DNA of 64,000 nucleotides from Opitutaceae bacterium (GTDB taxonomy: Bacteria; Verrucomicrobiota; Verrucomicrobiia; Opitutales; Opitutaceae), in assembly GCA_016795545.1 (NCBI GenBank), contig JAEUGX010000066.1, positions 1-64,000 of the forward strand. Direction: 5' to 3'. The notes under the pieces are model-generated. The model worked only from the letters and a program-made list of their open reading frames with translations, did no database searches and had not been told where the DNA came from. A program made the translations under genes and the position numbers. Below, piece after piece: positions 1 to 7,831 of the stretch. Every line of letters starts with the position of its first letter. The first letter of the stretch is position 1.

Positions 1-1543
1 CGGCCGGGGCGCCCGCGGCCGCCCGCGCGGCCTGCTTCGCCTTCTCCTGCACCCAGTCGGAGTAGCCGCCCACGTAGTCGCCGATCCGTCCGTCGCCCTC
101 GAAGACCAGCGTGCTCGTCACCACCTCGTCGAGGAACGCCCGGTCGTGGCTGACCAGCAGCAGCGTGCCCTGGAACTCGACCAGCAGGTCCTCGAGCAGG
201 TCGAGCGTCTCGGCGTCCAGGTCGTTGGTCGGCTCGTCGAGCACCAGCACGTTGGCCGGCTGCGTGAACAGCCGCGCCAGCAGGAGCCGGTTGCGCTCGC
301 CGCCGGACAGCACCCGCGCCGGGGTGCGGGCGCGCGCCGGCTCGAACAGGAAGTCCTGCAGGTAGCTGATGACGTTCCGCGTGCGGCCGTCGATCGTCAC
401 CGTCGGGTTGCCGTTCGCGATGTTGTCGGCCACCGTCTTGTGGTCGTCGATCTGCGCCCGCAGCTGGTCGAAGTAGACCACCTCGAGGTTGGTGCCGTGC
501 CGGATGTCGCCCGCCGTCGGCGCCAGCTGGCCGAGCAGGAGCTTGATCAGAGTGGTCTTGCCCGCGCCGTTGGGGCCCAGGATGCCGATCTTCTCGCCGC
601 GCTGGATGACGGCCGAGAAGTCGCGGATGACCGGCGGGCCGCCGTTCCAGGCGTAGGTGACGTTCTCCGCCTCGATGACCTTCACCCCGGTGCGCTCGGC
701 CTCCATCACCTTGAGGTTGGCCGTGCCGACCCGCTCGCGGCGGGCCCGGGCCTCGGCCCGCATGGCCTTGAGCGCGTTGATGCGCGCCGTCGCCCGCGAG
801 CGCTGCGCCTTCACGCCGCGGCGGATCCACTCCTCCTCCTGCGCGAGCTTCTTGTCGAACGCGGCGCGCTGCTTCTCCTCGGCCTCCAGCACCTCCTGCT
901 TGCGCACCAGGTAGGTGTCGTAGTCGCACGCCCAGCCGGCCAGCCGGCCGCGGTCGAGCTCGACGATGCGTGTGGAGATCCGCCGGAGGAAGGCCCGGTC
1001 GTGAGTGACGAAAAAAAGCGTCGGCTTGGTCTCGAGCAGGAACTCCTCGAGCCACAGGATCGATTCCAGGTCGAGATGGTTGGTCGGCTCGTCCAGCAGC
1101 AGCAGGTCTGGCTGGCCCGCCAGGGCCCGCGCCAGCAGCACGCGCCGCTTCAGCCCGCCCGACAGCGCGGCGAACTCCCGGTCCGCCGCCAGCCCGAGGT
1201 GCTGGATGAGGTCCTCCACCCGCACGTCCCGCTCCCAGTCCTCCTCGTGATGGTCGTCGTTCGGCCGCAGGCCGCCCGCCACGAGGTCGTGCACCGAGCC
1301 GGCGAGGTCCGTCGGCACCTCCTGGGTCAGCCGGGTGTAGACCGCGCCCGGCGGCCGGAACACGTCGCCGGTGTCCGGCTGCATCTCGCCGGCGATCACC
1401 TTCATCAGCGTGGACTTGCCCGCGCCGTTGCGCCCGAGCAGGCAGACCCGTTCGCCCGGGTCGATCTGGAAGTTGATCTTTTCCAGGATCGCCGGGCCGC
1501 CGAAGTGGAGGCTGACGTCGAGCAGATTGAGGAGAGCGGCCAT
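1..1543 (-). CDS. uup: ABC-F family ATPase Uup (C-terminus cut by window edge)
   Basis: Translation of the minus strand from ATG 1543 gives two ABC ATPase domains in tandem with no membrane segment, the ABC-F layout. The first has Walker A GRNGAGKST, signature LSGGLKRR and Walker B LLLLDEPTNHLD. A charged linker follows. The second has GPNGAGKTT, LSGGERNR and LVLDEPTNDLD. ABC-F proteins act on ribosomes; Uup has also been linked to branched DNA intermediates. About 514 codons are visible and the frame stays open to base 1, where the Uup coiled-coil tail would begin. A promoter lies just upstream (TTGCAC, 16 nt, TAGGGT), only 11 nt from the ATG. Uup rather than EttA is inferred from the short linker and the position of the truncated tail. 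Confidence 0.9.
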   Translation of the reverse strand, partial: MAALLNLLDVSLHFGGPAILEKINFQIDPGERVCLLGRNGAGKSTLMKVIAGEMQPDTGDVFRPPGAVYTRLTQEVPTDLAGSVHDLVAGGLRPNDDHHEEDWERDVRVEDLIQHLGLAADREFAALSGGLKRRVLLARALAGQPDLLLLDEPTNHLDLESILWLEEFLLETKPTLFFVTHDRAFLRRISTRIVELDRGRLAGWACDYDTYLVRKQEVLEAEEKQRAAFDKKLAQEEEWIRRGVKAQRSRATARINALKAMRAEARARRERVGTANLKVMEAERTGVKVIEAENVTYAWNGGPPVIRDFSAVIQRGEKIGILGPNGAGKTTLIKLLLGQLAPTAGDIRHGTNLEVVYFDQLRAQIDDHKTVADNIANGNPTVTIDGRTRNVISYLQDFLFEPARARTPARVLSGGERNRLLLARLFTQPANVLVLDEPTNDLDAETLDLLEDLLVEFQGTLLLVSHDRAFLDEVVTSTLVFEGDGRIGDYVGGYSDWVQEKAKQAARAAAGAPA

Positions 1544-1554
1544 GGGAGCGGGCG

Positions 1555-1582
1555 ACCCTACGCCCCGGAGCACGCGGTGCAA
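1555..1582 (-). promoter_or_regulatory. Promoter of uup, near-leaderless
   Basis: On the minus strand TTGCAC (1582-1577) is followed by a 16-nt spacer and TAGGGT (1560-1555). The ATG begins 11 nt after the -10 hexamer, so the predicted transcript has a leader of only a few bases. No Shine-Dalgarno sequence is visible. Confidence 0.5.
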
Positions 1583-1626
1583 CCCAGCTTTTTGCGCCGG
1601 GCGGGGGCTCGGAGGCGCCTTCCGTT

Positions 1627-1654
1627 TTGTGTTTCCGGGTCCGCTGGCTAGGCT
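1627..1654 (+). promoter_or_regulatory. Promoter of the VOC gene, leaderless type
   Basis: TTGTGT (1627-1632), a 16-nt spacer and TAGGCT (1649-1654) stand 7 nt before ATG 1662. The predicted start of transcription falls at the start codon. The -10 hexamer follows the same TAGNNT pattern seen before other genes in this window. Confidence 0.4.
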
Positions 1655-1661
1655 CGTCCTC

Positions 1662-2150
1662 ATGCCCGCCGCCCCACCGCCCATTGATCCCGGAGTCCGC
1701 ATCGGCCATGTTCACCTGAAGGTCGCCGACCTCTCGCGCGCCCTCGACTTCTACTGCGGGGTCCTCGGCTTCACGGTGACCCAGCGCTACGGCACCCAGG
1801 CGGCGTTCCTCGCCGCGGGCGGCTACCACCACCACCTGGGCCTGAACACCTGGGAAAGCCTGGGCGGGACGCCGCCGCCGCGCGGCGCCACCGGGTTGTT
1901 TCACACCGCGATCCTCTACCCGACGCGGTCGGCGCTGGCCGACGCCCTGCGGCGCCTGATGCGGGCCGGCATCCCGCTCGACGGCGCCTCCGACCACGGC
2001 GTGAGCGAGGCCCTCTACCTCCGCGATCCCGACCAGAACGGGGTCGAGCTCTGCTGGGACCGTCCCCCGGACCAGTGGCCGCGGGACGCGCAGGGCCGGC
2101 TGGCCATGGGCACCCGCCCCCTCGACCTGGAATCGCTGCTGTCCGCCTGA
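1662..2150 (+). CDS. VOC family protein, glyoxalase/ring-cleavage dioxygenase fold
   Basis: The 162-residue protein carries paired beta-alpha-beta modules of the vicinal oxygen chelate fold. The likely metal ligands are His in RIGHVHLKV near residue 14, His in GLFHTAIL near residue 74 and Glu in NGVELCWD near residue 128. This spacing matches CatE/catechol 2,3-dioxygenase-like and glyoxalase-like proteins, which bind a divalent metal. The substrate cannot be told. ATG 1662 is preferred over upstream in-frame starts because the family homology begins a few residues in and the promoter ends just before it. It sits between divergent uup and a BASS transporter transcribed in the same direction. 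Confidence 0.8.
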   Translation: MPAAPPPIDPGVRIGHVHLKVADLSRALDFYCGVLGFTVTQRYGTQAAFLAAGGYHHHLGLNTWESLGGTPPPRGATGLFHTAILYPTRSALADALRRLMRAGIPLDGASDHGVSEALYLRDPDQNGVELCWDRPPDQWPRDAQGRLAMGTRPLDLESLLSA

Positions 2151-2211
2151 CCCGGGCGCCGGCGTATTCCGGACTCGCCTCGCCGGCGGCCTTGGGACTG
2201 ACTCTCGCGCC

Positions 2212-3150
2212 ATGTCGCGTACCCTGACCTGGCTCACCAACGCCTTTCCCCTGTGGGTGCTGGCCCTGAGCACCCTCGCGCTCTTCCACCCCGCGTGGTT
2301 CACCTGGTTCAGCGGCCCGTGGATCGTCTGGGGCCTGGCGGTCATCATGCTCGGGATGGGGCTGACGCTGACCCTCGACGATTTCCGCGCGGTGCTCCGC
2401 CTGCCCCGGGCCGTGGCGCTGGGCTTCCTGGCGCAATTCACCATCATGCCCTTCCTCGGGTGGGCGATGGGCCGGGTCTTCGCGCTGGAGACGCCGTTCG
2501 CGGTGGGCCTGATCCTCGTCGCCTGCTGCCCCGGCGGCACCGCGTCGAACGTCGTGACCTACCTCGCCCGGGCCAATGTCTGCCTGTCGGTGGTGATGAC
2601 GATGTGCTCGACCTTTGCCGCGGTGATCCTGACCCCGCTGCTGACCTCCTGGCTGGCCGGGGCCCTGGTCGAGGTGGACGGCTGGGGCCTCTTCCTGAGC
2701 ACGTTCCAGGTCGTCGTGCTGCCGGTCGTGCTGGGGTTGTGGGTCAACCGCCTGGCGCCCGGATTCGTGCGGCGCACCCAGCTGGCGCTGCCGCTGGTGT
2801 CGGTGCTCGTCATCGCCCTCATCTGCGCCAGCATCATCGGCGGCAGCGCGGCCGCCGTGCAGGGTGCGGCCTTCCGGCTGCTGGGCGCCGTGTTCGGCCT
2901 CCACGCCGGCGGCTTCGCCCTGGGCTACGTCGTGGCCCGCCTGACCGGCTTCGACCGGGTCGTGGCCCGGACGGTCTCGATCGAGGTCGGCATGCAGAAC
3001 TCCGGCCTCGGGGTCGTGCTGGCGAGCAAACATTTCGCCGACCCCCTGACCGCCGTGCCGTGCGCCATCTCCAGCGTCTTCCACTCCGTGATCGGCAGCA
3101 TCCTGGCCGGCTGGTGGCGCTGGCGCAGCCGCGGCGACCGGCCCGCCTGA
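2212..3150 (+). CDS. BASS family (bile acid:sodium symporter) transporter
   Basis: This 312-residue integral membrane protein has about nine to ten hydrophobic segments. Family signatures are visible: LGMGLTLTLDDF near residue 46, ACCPGGTASNVVTYLA near residue 104 and EVGMQNSGLGVVLA near residue 262. The GTASN and QNSG motifs are the paired crossover elements that bind sodium and substrate. Bacterial relatives import small organic acids; PanS-type members handle ketopantoate and others pyruvate or bile acids. No substrate can be assigned here. It follows the VOC gene by 61 nt and may be cotranscribed. Confidence 0.85.
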   Translation: MSRTLTWLTNAFPLWVLALSTLALFHPAWFTWFSGPWIVWGLAVIMLGMGLTLTLDDFRAVLRLPRAVALGFLAQFTIMPFLGWAMGRVFALETPFAVGLILVACCPGGTASNVVTYLARANVCLSVVMTMCSTFAAVILTPLLTSWLAGALVEVDGWGLFLSTFQVVVLPVVLGLWVNRLAPGFVRRTQLALPLVSVLVIALICASIIGGSAAAVQGAAFRLLGAVFGLHAGGFALGYVVARLTGFDRVVARTVSIEVGMQNSGLGVVLASKHFADPLTAVPCAISSVFHSVIGSILAGWWRWRSRGDRPA

Positions 3151-3244
3151 GCCGCCCCGCCTATCTGTTTAACTTACCGGTGGCTCCGGCTCGCCCCGCC
3201 GCCTTTCCGCCTCCAGCTTCCCTAACCCACCCCCACCTCCTCGC

Positions 3245-4243
3245 ATGAGCAAACCCTCCCATCACATCCTGGTCATCGGCTGCGGCTCCATCGGCGAACG
3301 CCACGTGCGCACCTTCCTCGCCACCGGCCGCTGCACCGTTCTCGCCTGCGACAACCGCCCCATGATCCGCGAGCGCATGACCGCGCAGTACGGCGTCGAG
3401 GCCGTCGCCGACTGGCGCGAGGCCCTGCGGCGCCCGGACCTCACGGGCGCCGTCATCGCGACGCCGGCCCCGCTGCACGTCGAACAGGCCCGCGCGACGC
3501 TCGAGTCGGGCCGGCACGTCCTCATCGAGAAGCCCCTGGCGCTCGCGGTCGCCGGCGCCGACGCGCTGCCGGCCGTCCGCGACCGGTCCGGCCGCTACGC
3601 CGCCATCGGCTACACCCTCCACTCCGTGCCGGCCCTGCGCGCCGCGCGCGAGTTCATCCGGGCCGGCTCCTTCGGCGCGGTGAAGCACGCCGCCATCAAC
3701 ACGGGCCAGCATTTCCCCCTCTTCCGGCCGGCCTACCGCGAGATCTACTACCGCGACCACGCCCAGGGCGGCGGCGCGATCCAGGACGCCCTCACGCACA
3801 TGGCCAACATGGTCGAGTGGATCCTGGGCCCGACGACGCGGCTGACCTGCGACGCCGGCCACCAGGTGCTCGAGGGGGTCGAGGTCGAGGACACCGTCAC
3901 CGTCCTCGCCCGCAACGGCGGGGCCATCGTCTCCTACTCCCTCAACCAGTTCCAGGCGCCGAACGAGACCCGTCTCGACTTCCACGCCGAGACCGGCTCC
4001 GTGCGGGTCGAGATGCACGCGCAGCGCTGGGGCACCCTCGCCCGCGGCGACGCCGACTGGCGCTGGACCCCGGCGCCGGTGGAACATCGCGACAATCTCT
4101 ACATCACGCAGGCGGCGGACTTCCTCGACGGCTGCGAAGGCCGCCCGACCCCGCTCTGCACCCTGGAGGAGGGCATCCAGACCCTGCGCTTCAACGTCGC
4201 CGCGCTCGACTCGTGGCGGAACTCGCGCACGGTCGTGCCCTGA
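3245..4243 (+). CDS. Gfo/Idh/MocA family oxidoreductase
   Basis: The 332-residue protein has an N-terminal Rossmann fold with GCGSIGERH near residue 12 for NAD(P) binding. The EKPLA motif near residue 96 contains the conserved lysine next to the nicotinamide. A C-terminal alpha/beta substrate domain follows. Members oxidise or reduce hydroxyls of sugars, inositols or sugar nucleotides; a histidine in the QDALTHMANMVEW helix is the likely second catalytic group. The substrate is unknown. The gene is followed directly by a Family 2 repeat and then by a Family 1 repeat before convergent ccoI. Confidence 0.85.
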   Translation: MSKPSHHILVIGCGSIGERHVRTFLATGRCTVLACDNRPMIRERMTAQYGVEAVADWREALRRPDLTGAVIATPAPLHVEQARATLESGRHVLIEKPLALAVAGADALPAVRDRSGRYAAIGYTLHSVPALRAAREFIRAGSFGAVKHAAINTGQHFPLFRPAYREIYYRDHAQGGGAIQDALTHMANMVEWILGPTTRLTCDAGHQVLEGVEVEDTVTVLARNGGAIVSYSLNQFQAPNETRLDFHAETGSVRVEMHAQRWGTLARGDADWRWTPAPVEHRDNLYITQAADFLDGCEGRPTPLCTLEEGIQTLRFNVAALDSWRNSRTVVP

Positions 4244-4244
4244 T

Positions 4245-4316
4245 GCGGACGCGGGCCGTGACCGCCCATGATCGAGTCGGACGGCTGACCCCCGTCCTCC
4301 CGGGAAGGGCGCGATG
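4245..4316 (+). repeat. Family 2 structured repeat, copy 1
   Basis: Starts directly after the stop codon of the preceding oxidoreductase. It shares with copies at 15432-15496 and 46103-46174 the blocks GCGGAC, GCCG, GATCNAGTCGG and CGGCTGA, followed by a C-rich/G-rich dyad around CTCCCGGGA. This copy is the most diverged of the three. Confidence 0.5.
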
Positions 4317-4320
4317 GGTT

Positions 4321-4455
4321 TAAGTTTTAAGGGCCGGCTGTAAGTAAAGCTCCTCCGCAGACGCCCGGATAAGCCTTTGGTGTTTTCCAGACTTTCGGCG
4401 CTCCCACTTCATTCGCGCCATTTGCGGGCGCCTCACTCCCTTCCCACTTTCCTGA
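4321..4455 (-). repeat. Family 1 dispersed repeat, copy A
   Basis: Read on the minus strand it runs CTCAGGAAAG, GGGAGTGAGGCGCCCGC, AAATGGCGCGAATG, CGAAAGTCTGGAAAACACC, AAGGCTTATCCGGGCG and then CTTTACTTACAGCCGG. Nearly the same series of blocks occurs at 16846-16962, and related forms at 20831-20957 and near 40871-40990. It supplies the last codons and stop of ccoI. Confidence 0.65.
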
Positions 4456-6961
4456 GTGCCCCCTCCTTTTCCCCGCTCAACTCCATCCCAGCGGAATTGA
4501 GCCCGGGGCCGCCGGGGCGCAGCGCCGGCCGCATGCCGGCTGCAACCAGCGCGAGGGTGGCCAGGGAGCTGGCGGGCATGAGGATGGCCGCCAGCAGCGG
4601 GTTCATCCTCCCGGCCACGGCCAGGCCCACCGCCAGCAGATTGTACGCGATGGAGAAGGCCAGCAGCCACCGATGGGTCCGCCGCCGCACGGCGTCGACC
4701 GCGAACAGCGTCGCGAGCCCGCCGAGCCCGCGTCCCAGGTAATAGAAGTCGGCCTTCCCCTCGAGCACGCCGCGGTGGATCACGGGCGTGCCGCGGGCGA
4801 AAGCGGCGTCGAAGGCGAGGCTGTCATTGGCCCCGTCGCCGAGCATGAGCGTGTCCTGCCGGTCGGTCTCCCGGAGCCACGCCGCCTTTTCCTCCGGCGT
4901 GCATTCCGCCCGCGCCCGCGCGGCCGGGAGTCCGAGGGCCGCGGCCATGCGCTCGACCTTGGCCCGCCGGTCGCCGCTGAGGATCCAGATCGAAAATCCC
5001 CGCGCCCCGAGCCGGGCGATCTCCTCCCGGGCCCCGGTGCGGACGGCGTCCGCGAACCGGAACCGGGCGAGCACCGTGCCCTGGCACGCGAACTCGGCGT
5101 CGCCTTCGCCGCCGGCCGCCGGCGCGGCGGCGTCACCCCCGCGCCAGCCGGGCCGCCCGAGCGACCAGCGGACGCCCCGGTCCGCGAGGACCAGCCCGCA
5201 GCCCGGCACTTCCGTGACCGCGCCCGCGGGCTCCTCCCCACCGGGCGCCCCGCCGGCGGCCAGCAGGCGCTCGGCCAGGCTCTGGCTGACGGGATGCGGG
5301 TTGTCGCGGACCAGCGCCAGCAGCGCGGCGCGCGCCCCGCGGTCCAGGGCCGCGAGCGCGTCGCCGTTCAGGAGCACGGGCGTCTCCAGCGTCAGGGTGC
5401 CGGTCTTGTCGAAGACGATGCGCCGGATGCGCGCGAGGCGCGGCCACAGGTCGGACTCGCGCACGAACACGCCGGCGCGGCGCAGCGCGACGGTGGCCAC
5501 CTCCTCGGCGAGGGGAAAGGCCAGGCCGATCGCGCAGGGGCAGGACACCACCAGCACGGCGGTGACCACCGACCAGGTGCGGACGGCATCGTGGGTGGCG
5601 AGCCACCAGCCGGCGCCGGCGCCGGCCGCCACCAGGAAGATGCCGGCGAGGTAGCCGGTGACGACCCGCTCCAGGAAGCGGTGGCGGTACGCGCCGCGGC
5701 CGGCCGGCTGCAGCAGCTTCGCCAGGAGCGAGTCGGCCCAGCGCTGCGCCGCGCGCAGCCGGATCGGGTCGCGGCCCAGGTTGACCGAGCCCGCCGCCAC
5801 CCGCGCACCCGCGCGGCAGTCGCGGGGGTCCGCCTCGCCCGAGATCCAGGCCGTGCCCAGCGTCGCGGCCGCGGACTCCAGCAGCGCCTCCACCGGCACC
5901 ACCTGCCCGGAGCGCACCGTGAAGCGGTCGCCCGCCCGCAGCTGCGCGACGGCGACGTCGCGGCCGGCGCCCCCGGCCTCCACCAGCCGGACCTTGTCGG
6001 GCCGGGCCCGGACCGTGAGCAGCCGGCGGCGGTTGCCCTCCACCGCGGCCACCTGCGCCCACCGGCCGACGAGCATCAGGAGGATGAACGCGGCCACGAA
6101 GTCGAAGTAGACGAACTCCTCGCGCCCGGCCAGCCAGCCGCCCAGCGAACCGGCGTAGGCGCCGGCGATGCCGACCGCGATGGGCAGGTCGATGTGCATG
6201 ACCCCCTCGCGCAGCGCGCGCAGCGCCCGGCCGAGGAAATAGCTGCCGCCCACCAGCACGCTCAGCGTGGCGAAGACCAGCGCGAGCACGCCGAAGAGCC
6301 GGGCGTAGGCGAACGTGGCCTCCATGCCGAAGTACGCGGGCAGCGTGAACAGCATGACGTTCATCGCGAAGGCCGCGCAGAGGCCGACCCGGCGGACGAG
6401 CAGCCGGCTCTCGGGCACGGCGGGCTCCTCGCCCGGCGGCCCCGCCAGGTAGTTCAGCGACTGCAGGGCCCGTGCGAACGCCGGGGCGGCGAACGCGCCG
6501 CGCCGCCAGCGCAGCCGCATGCGGCCGAGCTGGGCGCTGGTCTCGATGTCCAGCGCCCCGGGCTGCTGGTGAAACACCTTCTCGATGAGCCAGACGCAGC
6601 CGGCGCACGAGATGCCCTGCACCTCCAGCGTCAGCTCGGGCGTGCCGGGCTCCCGCTCGGCCGCGGCCTGCAGCTCCTCCAGCCAGCCGTAGTCGCGGGG
6701 CTGGAAGACGACCGCGTCGGCCGGCGCCACCACCGCGTCGCGCAGCCGGTAGTAGCCCTCGAGCCCGCGCTCGTGGACCAGGCGGTAAACGTACCCGCAG
6801 CCGGCGCAGCAGAAACCCGCGGCCACCGCCGCCTCGCCGGCCAGCGGCGCGCCGCAGTGCCGGCAAAGGTGGGCGGAGACGGCCCGTCCGGCACGCAGTC
6901 CACGCACTCGCGCCTGAGTCCGTCCGCCCCCGCCCACCAAATTGTCCGCCGGGGAAATCAT
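4433..6961 (-). CDS. ccoI: Copper-translocating P-type ATPase CcoI/FixI
   Basis: The 842-residue pump has the CcoI layout: an N-terminal Cys module (CRHC 33-36, CCAGC 51-55) and a heavy-metal domain with CAGC at 119-122. Membrane helices follow, with CPC at 474-476, DKTGT with phosphorylated Asp 518 and a GDGAND hinge. CcoI exports copper to the periplasmic side for the CuB site of cbb3 oxidase. It is the last gene of the oxidase operon, and the upstream TauE-like stop and the ccoI ATG are separated by one base. The final residues (about GEKEGALRKVGRE) and the stop are encoded inside a Family 1 repeat, so the native C-terminus may have been changed by its arrival. Confidence 0.93.
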   Translation of the reverse strand: MISPADNLVGGGGRTQARVRGLRAGRAVSAHLCRHCGAPLAGEAAVAAGFCCAGCGYVYRLVHERGLEGYYRLRDAVVAPADAVVFQPRDYGWLEELQAAAEREPGTPELTLEVQGISCAGCVWLIEKVFHQQPGALDIETSAQLGRMRLRWRRGAFAAPAFARALQSLNYLAGPPGEEPAVPESRLLVRRVGLCAAFAMNVMLFTLPAYFGMEATFAYARLFGVLALVFATLSVLVGGSYFLGRALRALREGVMHIDLPIAVGIAGAYAGSLGGWLAGREEFVYFDFVAAFILLMLVGRWAQVAAVEGNRRRLLTVRARPDKVRLVEAGGAGRDVAVAQLRAGDRFTVRSGQVVPVEALLESAAATLGTAWISGEADPRDCRAGARVAAGSVNLGRDPIRLRAAQRWADSLLAKLLQPAGRGAYRHRFLERVVTGYLAGIFLVAAGAGAGWWLATHDAVRTWSVVTAVLVVSCPCAIGLAFPLAEEVATVALRRAGVFVRESDLWPRLARIRRIVFDKTGTLTLETPVLLNGDALAALDRGARAALLALVRDNPHPVSQSLAERLLAAGGAPGGEEPAGAVTEVPGCGLVLADRGVRWSLGRPGWRGGDAAAPAAGGEGDAEFACQGTVLARFRFADAVRTGAREEIARLGARGFSIWILSGDRRAKVERMAAALGLPAARARAECTPEEKAAWLRETDRQDTLMLGDGANDSLAFDAAFARGTPVIHRGVLEGKADFYYLGRGLGGLATLFAVDAVRRRTHRWLLAFSIAYNLLAVGLAVAGRMNPLLAAILMPASSLATLALVAAGMRPALRPGGPGLNSAGMELSGEKEGALRKVGRE

Positions 6962-6962
6962 G

Positions 6963-7664
6963 TCAGAAGCAGATGAAGCTGTCCGGCCCCGCGCCGCCCA
7001 GGCCGAGCGTGCCGCGCAGCCGCCAGGCGATGACCGTGGCCACCGCCAGCGCCAGCGCCGTCTGCACGCGCCCCAGCCACGCGGGGCCGAGCCGGGTGCG
7101 CAGCCAGTGGAAGTTCGCCTGGGCGAACCAGAGCAGCGGGACCGTGCCCAGCCCGAAGGCCAGCAGCGTCTCGACGCCGCGCGCCGCCGAGCCGGCCAGC
7201 AGCGCCAGCGACACCAGGAAATAGAGCGGCCCGCACGGCAGGAGCGGCGTCGCCAGGCCGAGCACGGCGGCGGCCCGCACCCGGGACCCGCCGCGGAGGC
7301 GGGCCGCCACCGCCGCGTACGCCCGCCCGAGCAGCGGCAGCCGCGGCAGCCGGCGGTCGAACCGCAGCGCCACCGCCAGGAAGAAGGCCACCAGCAGCCA
7401 CGGCAGCCAGCGCAGCGCCGCGGCCCCGAGCAGCTGCAGGGGCAGGCGCCCGAGCCCGCCCGCCAGCGCGCCGAGGACGGCGTAGCCGGCGAGCCGCGTC
7501 AGGTGGTACACCGTCGCGACCACGTGCGGGTCGCCGTCGTCCGCCCGCGCCGGCAGCAGCGCGCACGCCAGCGGGCCGCACATCCCCGCGCAGTGCAGGC
7601 TCGTGACCAGCCCCGCCAGGAAGGCGCTGCCGGGCCCGGTGATGCCGGCGAGCTCCGCGGTCAT
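6963..7664 (-). CDS. TauE/SafE-like membrane protein with GMCG motif, cbb3 locus
   Basis: The 233-residue polytopic protein has about six hydrophobic segments. The first helix carries LHCAGMCGPLAC near residue 24, the Cys motif typical of the sulfite-exporter TauE/SafE-like proteins found in cytochrome oxidase loci. A second conserved motif, PLLPCGPLYF, lies near residue 137; the Cys pair resembles the DsbD/CcdA-type pattern. The role is probably copper handling or redox during oxidase assembly, not sulfite export, but this is inference from context. The ATG (7664) overlaps the stop of the upstream 56-codon gene as ATGA, which implies translational coupling. Confidence 0.8.
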   Translation of the reverse strand: MTAELAGITGPGSAFLAGLVTSLHCAGMCGPLACALLPARADDGDPHVVATVYHLTRLAGYAVLGALAGGLGRLPLQLLGAAALRWLPWLLVAFFLAVALRFDRRLPRLPLLGRAYAAVAARLRGGSRVRAAAVLGLATPLLPCGPLYFLVSLALLAGSAARGVETLLAFGLGTVPLLWFAQANFHWLRTRLGPAWLGRVQTALALAVATVIAWRLRGTLGLGGAGPDSFICF

Positions 7665-7831
7665 GGCCTGGTCCCTCCCCCGGTCGCCAGCGGCACGCTG
7701 TCGATCCGGACCGAGCGCGCCGCCGTGAACAACGCGGCCCACAGCAGGCCGAGGAAGAGGAAGCCCGCGGCCACCCACCACCAGAGGGAGCGGGCGGAGG
7801 CGGCCGGATCAGCGGACGATGCCCTTTTCAC
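7661..7831 (-). CDS. Small single-span membrane protein in FixH position
   Basis: A 56-residue frame with GTG start at 7831. Residues 1-16 are polar, LWWWVAAGFLFLGLLWAALF (about 17-36) forms one membrane helix and a short tail RSVRIDSVPLATG follows. It starts inside the 3' end of ccoG (23-nt overlap) and its TGA overlaps the ATG of the TauE-like gene, so it is tightly packed between two real genes. In classic ccoGHIS clusters the gene after ccoG is ccoH/fixH, which has an N-terminal helix and a longer periplasmic domain. This could be a minimal FixH or an unrelated helper. No homology is recognised beyond position and topology. Confidence 0.6.
   Translation of the reverse strand: MKRASSADPAASARSLWWWVAAGFLFLGLLWAALFTAARSVRIDSVPLATGGGTRP

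Noticed and set aside
4673-6976. Long open frame antisense to ccoI
   Set aside because: High-GC codon bias leaves antisense frames open. The product is Arg/Pro/Gly/Ala-rich with no motif, while the minus strand encodes a complete P-type ATPase.
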